The notes under the pieces were generated by a model. It saw only the letters and a list, made by a program, of their open reading frames with translations. It did not search any database and was not told the origin of the DNA. A program made the translations under genes and the position numbers. From Cyanobium sp. C1_MAG_00004 (GTDB taxonomy: Bacteria > Cyanobacteriota > Cyanobacteriia > PCC-6307 > Cyanobiaceae): a stretch of 41,208 bases of DNA. Shown piece after piece: positions 26,573 to 34,697 of the stretch; position 1 is the first letter of the stretch; each line of letters opens with the position of its first letter. The stretch lies in NCBI GenBank assembly GCA_027486935.1, contig JAIXOF010000080.1:1-41208 (forward strand). Reading direction: 5' to 3'.

Positions 26573-27082
26573 TCAACCCAGGGCCGTGCCCACCCAGCGG
26601 GCCAGGCGCAGTTCGAGCCGTTGCATGTGGTCTTGGCGGCAGGGCCGTCCGTCGGGGTCGATCGGCCGCACCAGCACGGTGAACAGGCCCAGACGGTTGC
26701 CGGCGATCACATCGGTGAACAGCCGATCCCCGACCAGTGCCACCTGGTGGTGGGGCAGGTTCAGCTGCTGCAGCACCCGCCGCAGGGCACTGCGCCGGGG
26801 TTTGCCGGCGGCGGTGGTGAAGGGCAGATCCAGATCCCTGGCCACGGCGCCGATGCGCTGGCGCGAGGGATTGTTGCTCAGCAGATGGATCGGCAGCTCG
26901 GCGCGGGCGGCCAATAGCCAGCGCCGCGCGGGTTCCGGCAGCTCAGAGCGGCGTCTGGGCAGCAGGGTGCGATCCACATCGAGCACCAATGCCCGGATCG
27001 GGCGGTCGAGCAGCTGCTGCAACGGCAGTTCGGCCAGGGTGCTGTCCAGCAGCCAGTCCGGGCGCAGCAGCTGCCTGACCAT
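26573..27082 (-). CDS. YqeG-family HAD phosphatase
   Basis: This 169-residue HAD IIIA protein has motif I LDVDRTLLP, Ser-Asn-Asn in LLSNNPSRQR, the conserved Lys in AAGKPRRSALR and motif IV ALVGDRLFTDVIAGNRLG. It is the YqeG group, related to mitochondrial PGP phosphatase GEP4, so phosphatidylglycerophosphate is one candidate substrate. Another minus-strand gene here, pgsA, makes that lipid but lies 12 kb away. The ATG shares a base with the DUF3727 stop (TGATG). Confidence 0.9.
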   Translation of the reverse strand: MVRQLLRPDWLLDSTLAELPLQQLLDRPIRALVLDVDRTLLPRRRSELPEPARRWLLAARAELPIHLLSNNPSRQRIGAVARDLDLPFTTAAGKPRRSALRRVLQQLNLPHHQVALVGDRLFTDVIAGNRLGLFTVLVRPIDPDGRPCRQDHMQRLELRLARWVGTALG

Positions 27083-27666
27083 CAGAGGCTGCCCTCGCGC
27101 TCATCCAGTTCGGCCTCGATTCGGGGTTGGACCCGTTCGAACTCCTCACCTTCGACCAGAACAGCATCGCCACCGTCCATGCGGGCCACCACAAAGAAGG
27201 GGTCGAGGGGGATGTACAGCCCGTAATCCTGATCATCGACCAGGAAGCTGACCAGCAGTTCGTAGGTCTCGGTGTCGTCGTCGGCTTCGTCGTCCTCGTC
27301 GAGCTCTTCGGGCTCCGGTTCGTCGAGCTCGCCGCTGACGGTCAGGGTCACGGCGGAACGCACCAGGGTCAGGTCGTGCTCCTGCAGAACCACATCGGCC
27401 ACCGACAGGATCGGCTCACTGGCTTCGATGGTGTCGATCGGTTCCGGGTCGGCCTCGTCGTCGAGACGGAACAGGCAGACCGGGGTGTCCACGGGGGTCA
27501 ACAACGCGTAGTCGTGGCCATCGAGGGGGATCAGTTGCTCGAGAAAGCAGAGCAGCTGCCGGCCATGCCGGTCACGCACCAGCACCGTCGGCACATCGGG
27601 TGAACTGTCGCCTGGGCCGGCCTTGACGCCGTCTGGTGAGCTCATGGCATTGCGTTGATCTTCCAT
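27082..27666 (-). CDS. DUF3727 protein
   Basis: This 194-residue acidic protein holds two similar beta-rich modules. The first is VLVRDRHGRQLLCFLEQLIP, LLTPVDTPV, and the second YELLVSFLVDDQDYGLYIPLDP, FFVVARMDGGDAVLVEGEEF. They are joined by an Asp/Glu-rich linker (about 115-135). Such duplication, with an acidic linker, is the DUF3727 plan of cyanobacteria and plants; the function is unknown. ATG 27666 shares a base with the ruvX stop; a second ATG 21 bp in is possible. Confidence 0.85.
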   Translation of the reverse strand: MEDQRNAMSSPDGVKAGPGDSSPDVPTVLVRDRHGRQLLCFLEQLIPLDGHDYALLTPVDTPVCLFRLDDEADPEPIDTIEASEPILSVADVVLQEHDLTLVRSAVTLTVSGELDEPEPEELDEDDEADDDTETYELLVSFLVDDQDYGLYIPLDPFFVVARMDGGDAVLVEGEEFERVQPRIEAELDEREGSL

Positions 27667-28157
27667 CAGGATGATGCAGCGTCCGGCCCCTGGCCAGCGT
27701 TGATGGTCTGCCTCTGCACCGGCTGGGGATCGGGACCTTCCTGAAGCCATTGCTCGAGCAGCAGCGCCGCAGCGGCGCTGTCGAGGGCGCCGCTGCGATC
27801 GCCGTGCAGACCGTGGCGTTCGGCCGCCGCCCAAGAGCTGGTGTGTTCGTTGACCCAGGCCAGCGGCAGCTCCAGGGCCCTGGCCAGGCGCTCGCCGTAG
27901 CGGCGGCAATGCAGGGCCTGTTCGGTCGGCAGGCCTTGCCGATCCAGGGGGAGGCCGATCACCAGAGCTTGCACGCCGCGCGCTGCGATCAGGGGTCTCA
28001 GCTGGGCCAGATCGGTTTCAAACCGGCTGCGATGCAGTGCTGGTAGGGGGGTCACGCAGATCCCCATTGGATCGCAGCCGGCCAGGCCGATGCGCCGTCG
28101 CCCCACATCGACCGCCAGGGCCGAGCGGGGTTGGGGCGCCCGACCGGCGGCCCCCAT
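27666..28157 (-). CDS. ruvX: RuvX/YqgF-type RNase H-fold nuclease
   Basis: This 163-residue protein has ALAVDVGRRRIGLAGCD (nucleophile-region Asp) near the start, VIGLPLDRQG in the middle, WVNEHTSSW, then SGALDSAAAALLLEQWL with the last catalytic Asp. It is the YqgF/RuvX family, a Holliday-junction-resolvase-like or 16S rRNA 5'-processing nuclease. ATG 28157 directly follows the stop of the GNAT-like gene. The C-terminal tail after LLEQWLQEG is disordered and Gln-rich. Confidence 0.92.
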   Translation of the reverse strand: MGAAGRAPQPRSALAVDVGRRRIGLAGCDPMGICVTPLPALHRSRFETDLAQLRPLIAARGVQALVIGLPLDRQGLPTEQALHCRRYGERLARALELPLAWVNEHTSSWAAAERHGLHGDRSGALDSAAAALLLEQWLQEGPDPQPVQRQTINAGQGPDAASS

Positions 28158-28158
28158 C

Positions 28159-29208
28159 TCAGCGGCGCACCAGCGGCGTCGGCACCGGGCGACGGCGGGG
28201 CTGCAGCTGGGCAAGGACCGCCTCGATGCCCCGCGATGTCTGGTTGCGGGCATTGGGCAACGGCTGGCGTCGCCAGATGCTGCGGGCCATCAGCACCCGT
28301 TCGGAGCGGGGTTGGGCCTGCAGGGCGAGCAACCAGCGCTGCCGGTCGGTGTCATCGGGGTCACAGCGCAGCCAGAGCGGCTGTTCGGATCCGAGCGACT
28401 GAACCATCTTGTGCAGCAGCAGGGCGCACCAGGGGCCATAGAGGTGGTGCCAACCCGGATCCACGCTCAGTTCAAGATCGTGCCCGCCGCCGGGATGATC
28501 TCCCAGCCAGCGCAGGCCAGCAACTGCGATGCCGCGACTGGTGTCGAGCAGCAACCAACCCTGGCCCTGGCTCTGGTCCAGCAGGTCCTCGACCCGGCGA
28601 TCGAGCACCTGGCGCAGCTGGGCCGGACAGACCGTCTGCTCCAGGTGCCAGAGCTGTCCAGCCGTGCGGCGGTTCAGGGGCCTCAGTTGCAGTTCGCTGC
28701 TGGGGGCTTCGGGTTGGGCCGGCGCCGGGCCGGGCGCCTGCCAGCACCACAGTTGGTCCTGGCGCAACGGTTGGAAACCGAGCTGCCGCAGCACCGCCAG
28801 ACGGACCCGGTCGTCGCAGGCAGCTGCCGCCACCCAACTGCTGGCGTTGACGCGGGCCAGGGCGGTTTTGAGCAGATCGCAGCTGAGCTGTTGACGCACA
28901 TCGGCCCGCGTGGTGCGCAGGTGCTGGACCTGCCAGCAGCTGCCGCTGCGGTTCAGCGGCCGGCTCAGCACCAGGCCCAGGGCCGTCTGGCTGTGTTCGG
29001 CAAAGGCCACCAGCACCTGGGGCGGCAGCCTGCGTTCGCCCCCCAGCCAGCCCAGCATCCGTGCCGGCATCCCCAGCAGGGCAGCCCGCTGCAACTGGGC
29101 CTGCAGCGGTAGAAACGCCGGATCCCCCAGCAGGGGCAGATGCCACCCGGCCAGCGGCTCAATGCGCCAGTGCGGTCGGTTCGGTGCGTGCAACCTCAGG
29201 CCCGGCAA
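28159..29208 (-). CDS. GNAT-like protein, probably two acetyltransferase-type domains
   Basis: The 349-residue protein shows two GNAT-like halves. In the first, VLVAFAEHSQTALGLVLSRP is followed by LLKTALARVNASSWVAAAA and AVLRQLGFQPLRQDQLWCW, the latter like the final GNAT strands. The second has LQLRPLNRRTAGQLWHLEQ, GWLLLDTSRGIAVAGLRW and a conserved ending. The acetyl-CoA loop (QxxGxG/A) is not clear in either half, so enzyme activity is uncertain. The start is TTG 29208 (or a second TTG five codons in). It heads, with ruvX, DUF3727, YqeG and proB, a run of close or overlapping genes. Confidence 0.6.
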   Translation of the reverse strand: MPGLRLHAPNRPHWRIEPLAGWHLPLLGDPAFLPLQAQLQRAALLGMPARMLGWLGGERRLPPQVLVAFAEHSQTALGLVLSRPLNRSGSCWQVQHLRTTRADVRQQLSCDLLKTALARVNASSWVAAAACDDRVRLAVLRQLGFQPLRQDQLWCWQAPGPAPAQPEAPSSELQLRPLNRRTAGQLWHLEQTVCPAQLRQVLDRRVEDLLDQSQGQGWLLLDTSRGIAVAGLRWLGDHPGGGHDLELSVDPGWHHLYGPWCALLLHKMVQSLGSEQPLWLRCDPDDTDRQRWLLALQAQPRSERVLMARSIWRRQPLPNARNQTSRGIEAVLAQLQPRRRPVPTPLVRR

Positions 29209-29232
29209 CCCAGTCCACTGTATTGGGGCCGG

Positions 29233-29262
29233 GGTGAGGCCGGCCTTCAGGCCGGTCTCACC
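29233..29262 (-). terminator. 13-bp hairpin at the 3' end of the CofE-like gene
   Basis: GGTGAGGCCGGCC (29233-29245) pairs with GGCCGGTCTCACC (29250-29262) with a single G-T pair and a 4-base loop. The stop codon of the CofE-like gene (29247-29249) lies in the loop. There is no T-run on either side, so it is not a classic intrinsic terminator. It may block 3' decay or stop transcription with a factor. Confidence 0.6.
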
Positions 29263-30428
29263 AGCACCAGCGGGGTGCGTTCGTCGGCATTGCCGGCAGG
29301 GTTGGGACGCAGCGCCCGTTGCAACAGCCGTTGATCACAACCCTGGCTGGCTGCAAGCACCTTGACGCGGCCGAGGTCGTTGACATCGACCACGGCGACC
29401 CCGATCCCCAGGGCGGCAGCTGCCTGGTCACAGAAGAGCTGAGGCTGGAGGGGACCCAGAACGATCGTCTGGTCATAGGGGGGTGTGGTGCCGGTGACGT
29501 CATCGATCAGACGGGCCTGGTCACCAGCCAGCCGGTAGAACCACCCCTTAAGCCCCACGGCCTTGAGCAGGGTGCCCACCAGCCAGGCGTTGAGGACCCG
29601 GGCCGGCCCTTCAAGATCGATCAGGCTTTGCAGGCCGCAGGCTGTCGCCAGCGAGCTGGTGGGGTGAAAGACCCGACAAAGCAACCGCGCCAGGGCTGAG
29701 GGCTGCACGGTGGCCGGGTGGTGATAGCGGCCCTGCATCACCGCCAGGGGTGTTTCACCGATGGTCAGCACATCACCCCGTTGCAGGTGCTGGCCGCCAT
29801 AGGTCTTCAACACCTCCAGGGGGTTGTCAAGAACACCCAGCAGATGGGTTTTCAACGGCAGCACCCTGCAGCTGTCGCCGGCGCGCCAGTCCGCTTGGCC
29901 GTTGTCCACGGCCGTTGGCTCGACCAGGGGGATCAGGACGCCGTCGCGCCGCCACAGACGGCCAAAGGGGCCGTAGTTGACCCAGTTGATGTCCAGCCAC
30001 AGGGTGTCGAGCAGCGTTCGGGGGTCCCGCTCACCGGTCTCGACCGTCACCTGGATCCGGGCCTGGGTGCTCTTGAGCCCTTTGACGATGTAGGCCGCCC
30101 AGTACCCGTCGGCACGGGCTTCGGCATCGGGATGGACGGCGGTGATGCGGCTGCGCACGGTCACCCCATCCAGGTCGGCCTGGCCCAGCAGGGTGGTGTC
30201 GATCGCCAGCTCGGGAACGAACACCTCCATGCGGCGATGGGGATTGGAGATCGTGATCGTGCCCTCGACCTGTAGACCCTGGGGTTGTGGATTGACGGCA
30301 AAGGGACCGGGCACCAGCTGCAGTGGCGACGCGGGCCTCAGGCGATGGCGCAGTTCCAGGATCAGCAGGGTCAGTCCATAGACCAGCAGGGAGACCGGGA
30401 CGATCAGCCAGGGAGATGACAGGGGCAC
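29247..30428 (-). CDS. CofE-like (F420-0:gamma-glutamyl ligase family) protein
   Basis: This 393-residue protein begins with one membrane helix (about 5-25, LIVPVSLLVYGLTLLIL). A domain of about 120 residues follows (LQVEGTITISNPHRRMEVFV onwards). The C-terminal half has GDVLTIGETPLAVMQGRYHH, LIDDVTGTTPPYDQTIVLG and IGVAVVDVNDLGRVKVLAAS. These blocks match a cyanobacterial branch of the CofE ligase family. CofE adds glutamates to coenzyme F420 elsewhere. No F420 synthesis gene is visible here, so another glutamyl acceptor is possible. The start is GTG 30428. The gene is divergent from the PIN-PhoH gene, 86 bp away. Confidence 0.75.
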   Translation of the reverse strand: MPLSSPWLIVPVSLLVYGLTLLILELRHRLRPASPLQLVPGPFAVNPQPQGLQVEGTITISNPHRRMEVFVPELAIDTTLLGQADLDGVTVRSRITAVHPDAEARADGYWAAYIVKGLKSTQARIQVTVETGERDPRTLLDTLWLDINWVNYGPFGRLWRRDGVLIPLVEPTAVDNGQADWRAGDSCRVLPLKTHLLGVLDNPLEVLKTYGGQHLQRGDVLTIGETPLAVMQGRYHHPATVQPSALARLLCRVFHPTSSLATACGLQSLIDLEGPARVLNAWLVGTLLKAVGLKGWFYRLAGDQARLIDDVTGTTPPYDQTIVLGPLQPQLFCDQAAAALGIGVAVVDVNDLGRVKVLAASQGCDQRLLQRALRPNPAGNADERTPLVLVRPA

Positions 30429-30514
30429 GGCGGGAATGGCGTCAGGCAGGCGCGTTCAGCCGGAGCGTAGTGGGCACTGTGGCGTTAACTTCCGCCCAAA
30501 CCGACCGGAATCGG

Positions 30515-31906
30515 ATGCGCAAGACGTATGTGCTGGACACCAACGTGCTCTTGCATGATCCGGACGCCCTGACCCGATTCGAAGACAACCTCGTCGTGAT
30601 CCCGATTGAGGTGGTGGCAGAAATCGATCGGTTCAAACGCGATCCTTCCGAAAAGGGTCGCAATGCCCGTGCCGTGTCCAGGCTGCTCGACGAGCTCAGG
30701 ACCAAGGGCAATCTGGCCGATGGCGTTCCACTCGACGACCGCCACGGTGGTCAGCTGCGGGTCGTGTTCTGTCGCGCTGAAACCCTCGCCCAGCTGCCAC
30801 CTGAACTGCGGGCCGGCAACGGGGATCACAACATCCTCGCTGTGGCCCTCGAGCAGCGTCTGCAGGATGTGATGGGCAACCAGCCGCCGGTGGTGCTGGT
30901 CACGAAGGACACCAATCTGCGCATCAAGGCTGATGCGGTCGGATTGATCGCCCAGGACTACACCACCGACAAGGTGGCCATCGCCGATCTGTACCGGGGC
31001 TTCCGCGAGTTGTGGGTGTCCGCCGAACTGATGGATCGCATCAAGCAGCCCGAGGGCCTGGCTGCCGATGCCCTGCCTGCGTCAAGCCCTGGTGCAGAGG
31101 CGCTGCTTGCCAACGAAGGGGTGACCCTCGTCAATCAGCTGCAACCGGCGCACACGATGCTGGCCCGTTACAACGCTGCCAGCCAAACACTGCAGCCGTT
31201 GCAGCGTGCCTCCAAGGTGCGTCTGGGCCGGATCCAGTCGCGCAACCGCGAACAGACCTTTGCCCTTGATCTGCTGCTCGATCCGTCGGTGCCACTGGTG
31301 ACCTTGCTGGGCAAGGCGGGGACGGGAAAAACGCTGCTGGCACTGGCGGCAGGCTTGCACCAGGTGGCCGATGAACGGCTCTACGAACGGTTGCTGGTCA
31401 CCCGGCCGGTGATCTCCCTGGGCAAGGAGATCGGTTTTCTGCCGGGTGATGTCGACGAAAAGATGGGGCCGTGGATGCAGCCAATCATCGACAATCTCGA
31501 CTATCTGCTCGGGGGTGCCGATGACATCCAGGGCGGTGGCGGCCGTGCCTCCCAGCGCGGGCCCCGCAGCAGCTGGGCCGACCTCAAGGGGATGGGGCTG
31601 TTGGAGGTCGAGGCCATCAGTTACATCCGTGGCCGTTCCATCCCTCGCCAGTTCATGATCGTGGATGAGTCTCAGAATCTGACACCCCACGAAGTCAAGA
31701 CGATCGTCACCCGGGTGGGCGAGGGAACAAAGATCGTGTTCACCGGTGACCCCTATCAGATCGACAACCCCTATGTCGATGCTGAGAGCAATGGCCTCAC
31801 CTGGCTCGTCGAGCGCTTCAAGGGCCAGAAACTGGCAGGCCATGTGACCCTCTGTCGTGGCGAACGTTCGCCGTTGGCTGAGCTTGCAGCCAACCTGCTG
31901 GAGTAA
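30515..31906 (+). CDS. PIN-domain / PhoH-type ATPase (PhoH2-like)
   Basis: This 463-residue protein has an N-terminal PIN nuclease domain (Asp8 in YVLDTNVLLHD, Glu36, Asp104, and Asp132 in VTKDTNLR). A PhoH ATPase with Walker A GKAGTGKT (266-273) follows, then FMIVDESQNLTPHE (Walker B) and the sensor region IVFTGDPYQID. The combination is that of PhoH2/YlaK proteins, thought to be RNA helicase-nucleases of toxin-antitoxin-like origin. Here there is no antitoxin-type partner just upstream. ATG 30515 with CGGAA upstream is the natural start (MRKTYVLDT); longer in-frame starts lie over the neighbour's promoter. Confidence 0.92.
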   Translation: MRKTYVLDTNVLLHDPDALTRFEDNLVVIPIEVVAEIDRFKRDPSEKGRNARAVSRLLDELRTKGNLADGVPLDDRHGGQLRVVFCRAETLAQLPPELRAGNGDHNILAVALEQRLQDVMGNQPPVVLVTKDTNLRIKADAVGLIAQDYTTDKVAIADLYRGFRELWVSAELMDRIKQPEGLAADALPASSPGAEALLANEGVTLVNQLQPAHTMLARYNAASQTLQPLQRASKVRLGRIQSRNREQTFALDLLLDPSVPLVTLLGKAGTGKTLLALAAGLHQVADERLYERLLVTRPVISLGKEIGFLPGDVDEKMGPWMQPIIDNLDYLLGGADDIQGGGGRASQRGPRSSWADLKGMGLLEVEAISYIRGRSIPRQFMIVDESQNLTPHEVKTIVTRVGEGTKIVFTGDPYQIDNPYVDAESNGLTWLVERFKGQKLAGHVTLCRGERSPLAELAANLLE

Positions 31907-31989
31907 ACAACCGTCTCGGATTTCTGTCCGTTGCCCTTCCCACCCGGACGGTGATCCGTTATCTTCTGAACACCCCCATCTGTTTTTCC

Positions 31990-32352
31990 ATGCTCACGGG
32001 TAGTGAACTTCTCGCCAAGGTCAAGGAACTGGGCGATGTCTCAAAGTCTGAACTGGTTCGCAGCTGCGGCTACGTCAGCGCCAAGAAGGATGGCGCTGAG
32101 CGTCTCAACTTCACGGCTTTTTATGAGGCGCTGCTCGAAGCCAAGGGCCTAAGCCTCGGCGATGGCGGTGGCAAAGGCCGTGGCAAGGGTGGTCGCACCC
32201 TCAGCTATGTCGCCACGGTTCAGGGCAACGGCAACCTGTTGATCGGCAAGGCTTACACCGCCCTGCTTGATCTCAAGCCCGGCGACGAATTTGAAATCAA
32301 GCTGGGTCGCAAGCAGATCAAGCTGATTCCTGCCGGTGGCGAAGAGGAGTGA
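31990..32352 (+). CDS. cyAbrB-family transcriptional regulator
   Basis: This 120-residue protein starts at MLTGSELLAKVKELG (ATG 31990). An N-terminal helical part is followed by a Gly/Lys-rich linker (GDGGGKGRGKGG). The AbrB-like C-terminal domain reads YVATVQGNGNLLIGKAYT, LDLKPGDEFEIKLGRKQIKL. It is the cyanobacterial AbrB group, which controls nitrogen and carbon genes together with NtcA. The upstream 83 bp contain TTATCT as a -10-like element (31959-31964). A terminator follows. Confidence 0.93.
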   Translation: MLTGSELLAKVKELGDVSKSELVRSCGYVSAKKDGAERLNFTAFYEALLEAKGLSLGDGGGKGRGKGGRTLSYVATVQGNGNLLIGKAYTALLDLKPGDEFEIKLGRKQIKLIPAGGEEE

Positions 32353-32390
32353 TCCTCTGATCAGCAGCCGGTGTTGACCGGCATCGATGA

Positions 32391-32415
32391 GCCCGGGCCC
32401 AGGTCCGGGCTTTTT
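32391..32415 (+). terminator. intrinsic terminator after the cyAbrB gene
   Basis: GCCCGGG and TCCGGGC (32391-32397 and 32404-32410) form a GC stem with a 6-base loop. TTTTT (32411-32415) follows on the plus strand. It begins 38 bp after the stop of the regulator. Confidence 0.85.
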
Positions 32416-32539
32416 GCTGCCCATCCTTGGGCGCTTGATTGCCGTTGTGTAGCCGGGATCACAAATCGGAAATCAAATGGTGGCTCTGACAGCAGGCTCT
32501 CCGCCGCTGCCAGGGTCCGGTGAAGGATGAGGTCCAACT

Positions 32540-32725
32540 GTGCAGATCACCCATTGCGACGACGCACACCTGATCCGGCTGTCGGATCGAGAGGCCTCGC
32601 TGCTGGTCGATGCCTGTGTGATGGTGGTGCTGGCGGCCGAGTCGGTGCCCAGGGGGTCTCTCCAGCCCGATCTCACCACCCTGCTGGCGAGCCTGTACGA
32701 GCACCTCAGTCCTGCTGTGCGTTGA
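32540..32725 (+). CDS. small hypothetical protein overlapping fumC 3' end
   Basis: The frame gives 61 residues from GTG 32540, with GAGG eight bases upstream. It contains ITHCDDAHLIRLSDREASLLV, DACVMVVLAAESVPRG and SLQPDLTTLLASLYEHL. Regular alternation of hydrophobic positions and the good ribosome site make it likely to be real. Its last 20 bp overlap fumC in antisense. No family is recognised. Confidence 0.6.
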   Translation: MQITHCDDAHLIRLSDREASLLVDACVMVVLAAESVPRGSLQPDLTTLLASLYEHLSPAVR

Positions 32726-34106
32726 CCATCGCCTCGGGTTGGACCCAGCGGTCGAACGTCTCCGGGCTGATCTCGCCCAGCACCAACGCCGCCTCCCGCA
32801 GGCTGAGCCCATGGGTGTGGGCGTGTTTGGCGATGGCGCAGGCCCGGTCGTAGCCAATTGCCGGGGTCAGGGCCGTGACCAACATCAGGCTGTCGTCGAG
32901 CATCCGTTGGATGCGTTGCTCGTCGGCACGCAGACCGGCGATGCAGTACTGGCGAAAGCCGTCGCAGGACCCCGACAGCAGATCGATGCTTTCGAGCACG
33001 TTGGCGGCGATCAACGGCTTGAACACATTGAGCTCAAAGTTGCCCTGGCTGGCCGCCATCTGCACGGCCGTGTTGTTGCCCATCACCTGCAGGGCCACCA
33101 TGGTCAGGCTTTCGGCCTGGGTCGGGTTCACCTTGCCCGGCATGATCGACGAGCCCGGCTCGTTCTCGGGCAGCACCAGCTCCCCCAGGCCGCAACGGGG
33201 GCCGCTGCCCAGCCAGCGGATGTCATTGGCAATCTTGAACAGGGAGCCGGCGAGCACGGTCAGGGCTCCGTGCAGGGACGCCAGGGCCTCATGGCCCGCC
33301 AGGGCCGCAAACGGGTTGGCGGCGCTGCGGAACGGCAGGCCCAGTCGCTCGCTGAGCCGCTCTGCCACCGCAGCTCCGTATCCCGGCGGAGCGTTGAGGC
33401 CGGTGCCCACCGCCGTGCCCCCGATCGCCAGTTGCAGCACCTGGGGTTGGCTGGCCCTGATGCTGTCCAGGGCCAGATGGAGCTGGGCTGCATAGCCACT
33501 GAACTCCTGACCCAGGGTCAGCGGCACCGCATCCTGCAGATGGGTGCGGCCGATCTTGATGATGCCGCCAAAGCGCTGGACCTTTTCGCTTAATTCGGCC
33601 GCCAGGGCTTCAACCGCTGGAATCAGGCGTCGCTGCAGTTCCAGGGCGACCGCCAGATGCAGGGCTGTGGGAAAAGTGTCGTTGCTGGACTGGCTCAGGT
33701 TGACGTGATCGTTGGGATGGACCGGCTGCTTGCTCCCCAGGGTGCCGCCGAGGGATTCGATCGCCCGGTTGGCGATCACCTCGTTGGCATTCATGTTGGT
33801 CTGGGTGCCTGAGCCGGTCTGCCAGATCTTCAGGGGAAACTCCTGATCGAGCTGGCCATCGGCCACTTGCTCGGCGGCGGAGACGATCGCGGCGCAGCGT
33901 TCGTCATCCAGCAGGCCCATGCGCTGGTTCACCTCAGCGCAGGCGGCCTTGAGCACTCCGAATGCGCGGACCACCGGCAGCGGCATCAGCTGTCCGAAGG
34001 GAAAGTGATGGATCGATCGCTGGGTCTGTGCTCCCCAGTAGTGCTCGGCCGGCACAGCAATCGTGCCCATGCTGTCGCTTTCCAGCCGGGTGCTGCCGTC
34101 ACTCAT
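32706..34106 (-). CDS. fumC: fumarate hydratase class II
   Basis: This 466-residue protein has GSGTQTNMNANEVI, HVNLSQSSNDTFPTA, GRTHLQDAVPLTLGQE and the signature GSSIMPGKVNPTQAE. These are the three active-site blocks of the fumarase/aspartase superfamily, and the length fits class II fumarase. It hydrates fumarate to malate. ATG 34106 overlaps the stop of the upstream PSI accumulation factor (ATGA). Its 3' end overlaps the small plus-strand gene. Confidence 0.96.
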   Translation of the reverse strand: MSDGSTRLESDSMGTIAVPAEHYWGAQTQRSIHHFPFGQLMPLPVVRAFGVLKAACAEVNQRMGLLDDERCAAIVSAAEQVADGQLDQEFPLKIWQTGSGTQTNMNANEVIANRAIESLGGTLGSKQPVHPNDHVNLSQSSNDTFPTALHLAVALELQRRLIPAVEALAAELSEKVQRFGGIIKIGRTHLQDAVPLTLGQEFSGYAAQLHLALDSIRASQPQVLQLAIGGTAVGTGLNAPPGYGAAVAERLSERLGLPFRSAANPFAALAGHEALASLHGALTVLAGSLFKIANDIRWLGSGPRCGLGELVLPENEPGSSIMPGKVNPTQAESLTMVALQVMGNNTAVQMAASQGNFELNVFKPLIAANVLESIDLLSGSCDGFRQYCIAGLRADEQRIQRMLDDSLMLVTALTPAIGYDRACAIAKHAHTHGLSLREAALVLGEISPETFDRWVQPEAMVNAQQD

Positions 34107-34678
34107 CGGCTCACCACCTCGCTGTTGAGTTCGTTGAAGCTCACCGTCGTCTCCTGACCGTCGCCCTGGGGCAGGGGCAGTCCCGTGGACGCACTGATGG
34201 CGGCATTGATCCTGTTCAGCTCGACCGGGCCGTCGGCGTTCAGCCGCACCGTGCCGGTGCCGTCGAGCACCACCACCTGGGGCACCAGGCCGCTCCAGTA
34301 GTGGGCCGGGTCGGTGGGGCCGTTATCGGGGCGGTTCTGCAGGGAGTCGGTCGCCAGCGGCATGAGTTCGACCGCGTTGCCCCAGAGCCGTTGCAGCTCG
34401 GACACCACCGGTGCGTAGCGCTTGCTGGCCGAGGCATCGTCCAGGTAATAGACGATCACAACCGGGCGGCCAGCCGCCATGGCCTGTTCGAGGGTGCTGC
34501 GGGGCGGCACCAGTGAGCCGTTGCCGGCGTAAAGGGAATAAATGTTGCCGTCGTAGCTGTTGGTGGTCAGGGCTGCCCGGGCCGGCAGGGGGGCCAGGCC
34601 AAGCCAGGGCAGTGGCAGCAGCGTCAGCAGCAGCAGGCACAGGGCCGGCAGGGATCGTCGCAGCCAGCAGACCAACAC
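34103..34678 (-). CDS. thylakoid membrane photosystem I accumulation factor-like protein
   Basis: The 191-residue protein has a signal/anchor helix (about 8-30) ending ARAALTTNSYDGNIYSLYAG. A thioredoxin-like domain follows (VVIVYYLDDASASKRYAPVV, GLVPQVVVLDGTGTVR). No CxxC is present: the usual site is YYLDDASASK. It matches the cyanobacterial family annotated as a thylakoid PSI accumulation factor, which is my recollection of the name rather than something visible. It is followed by fumC with a 4-base overlap. The start is GTG 34678. Confidence 0.75.
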   Translation of the reverse strand: MLVCWLRRSLPALCLLLLTLLPLPWLGLAPLPARAALTTNSYDGNIYSLYAGNGSLVPPRSTLEQAMAAGRPVVIVYYLDDASASKRYAPVVSELQRLWGNAVELMPLATDSLQNRPDNGPTDPAHYWSGLVPQVVVLDGTGTVRLNADGPVELNRINAAISASTGLPLPQGDGQETTVSFNELNSEVVSR

Positions 34679-34697
34679 AGGCAGATCGCAAGTGGGC

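Noticed and set aside
30515-31906. Toxin-antitoxin system around the PIN-PhoH gene
   Set aside because: No antitoxin-like gene is directly upstream. cyAbrB follows after its own gap and is a chromosomal regulator.
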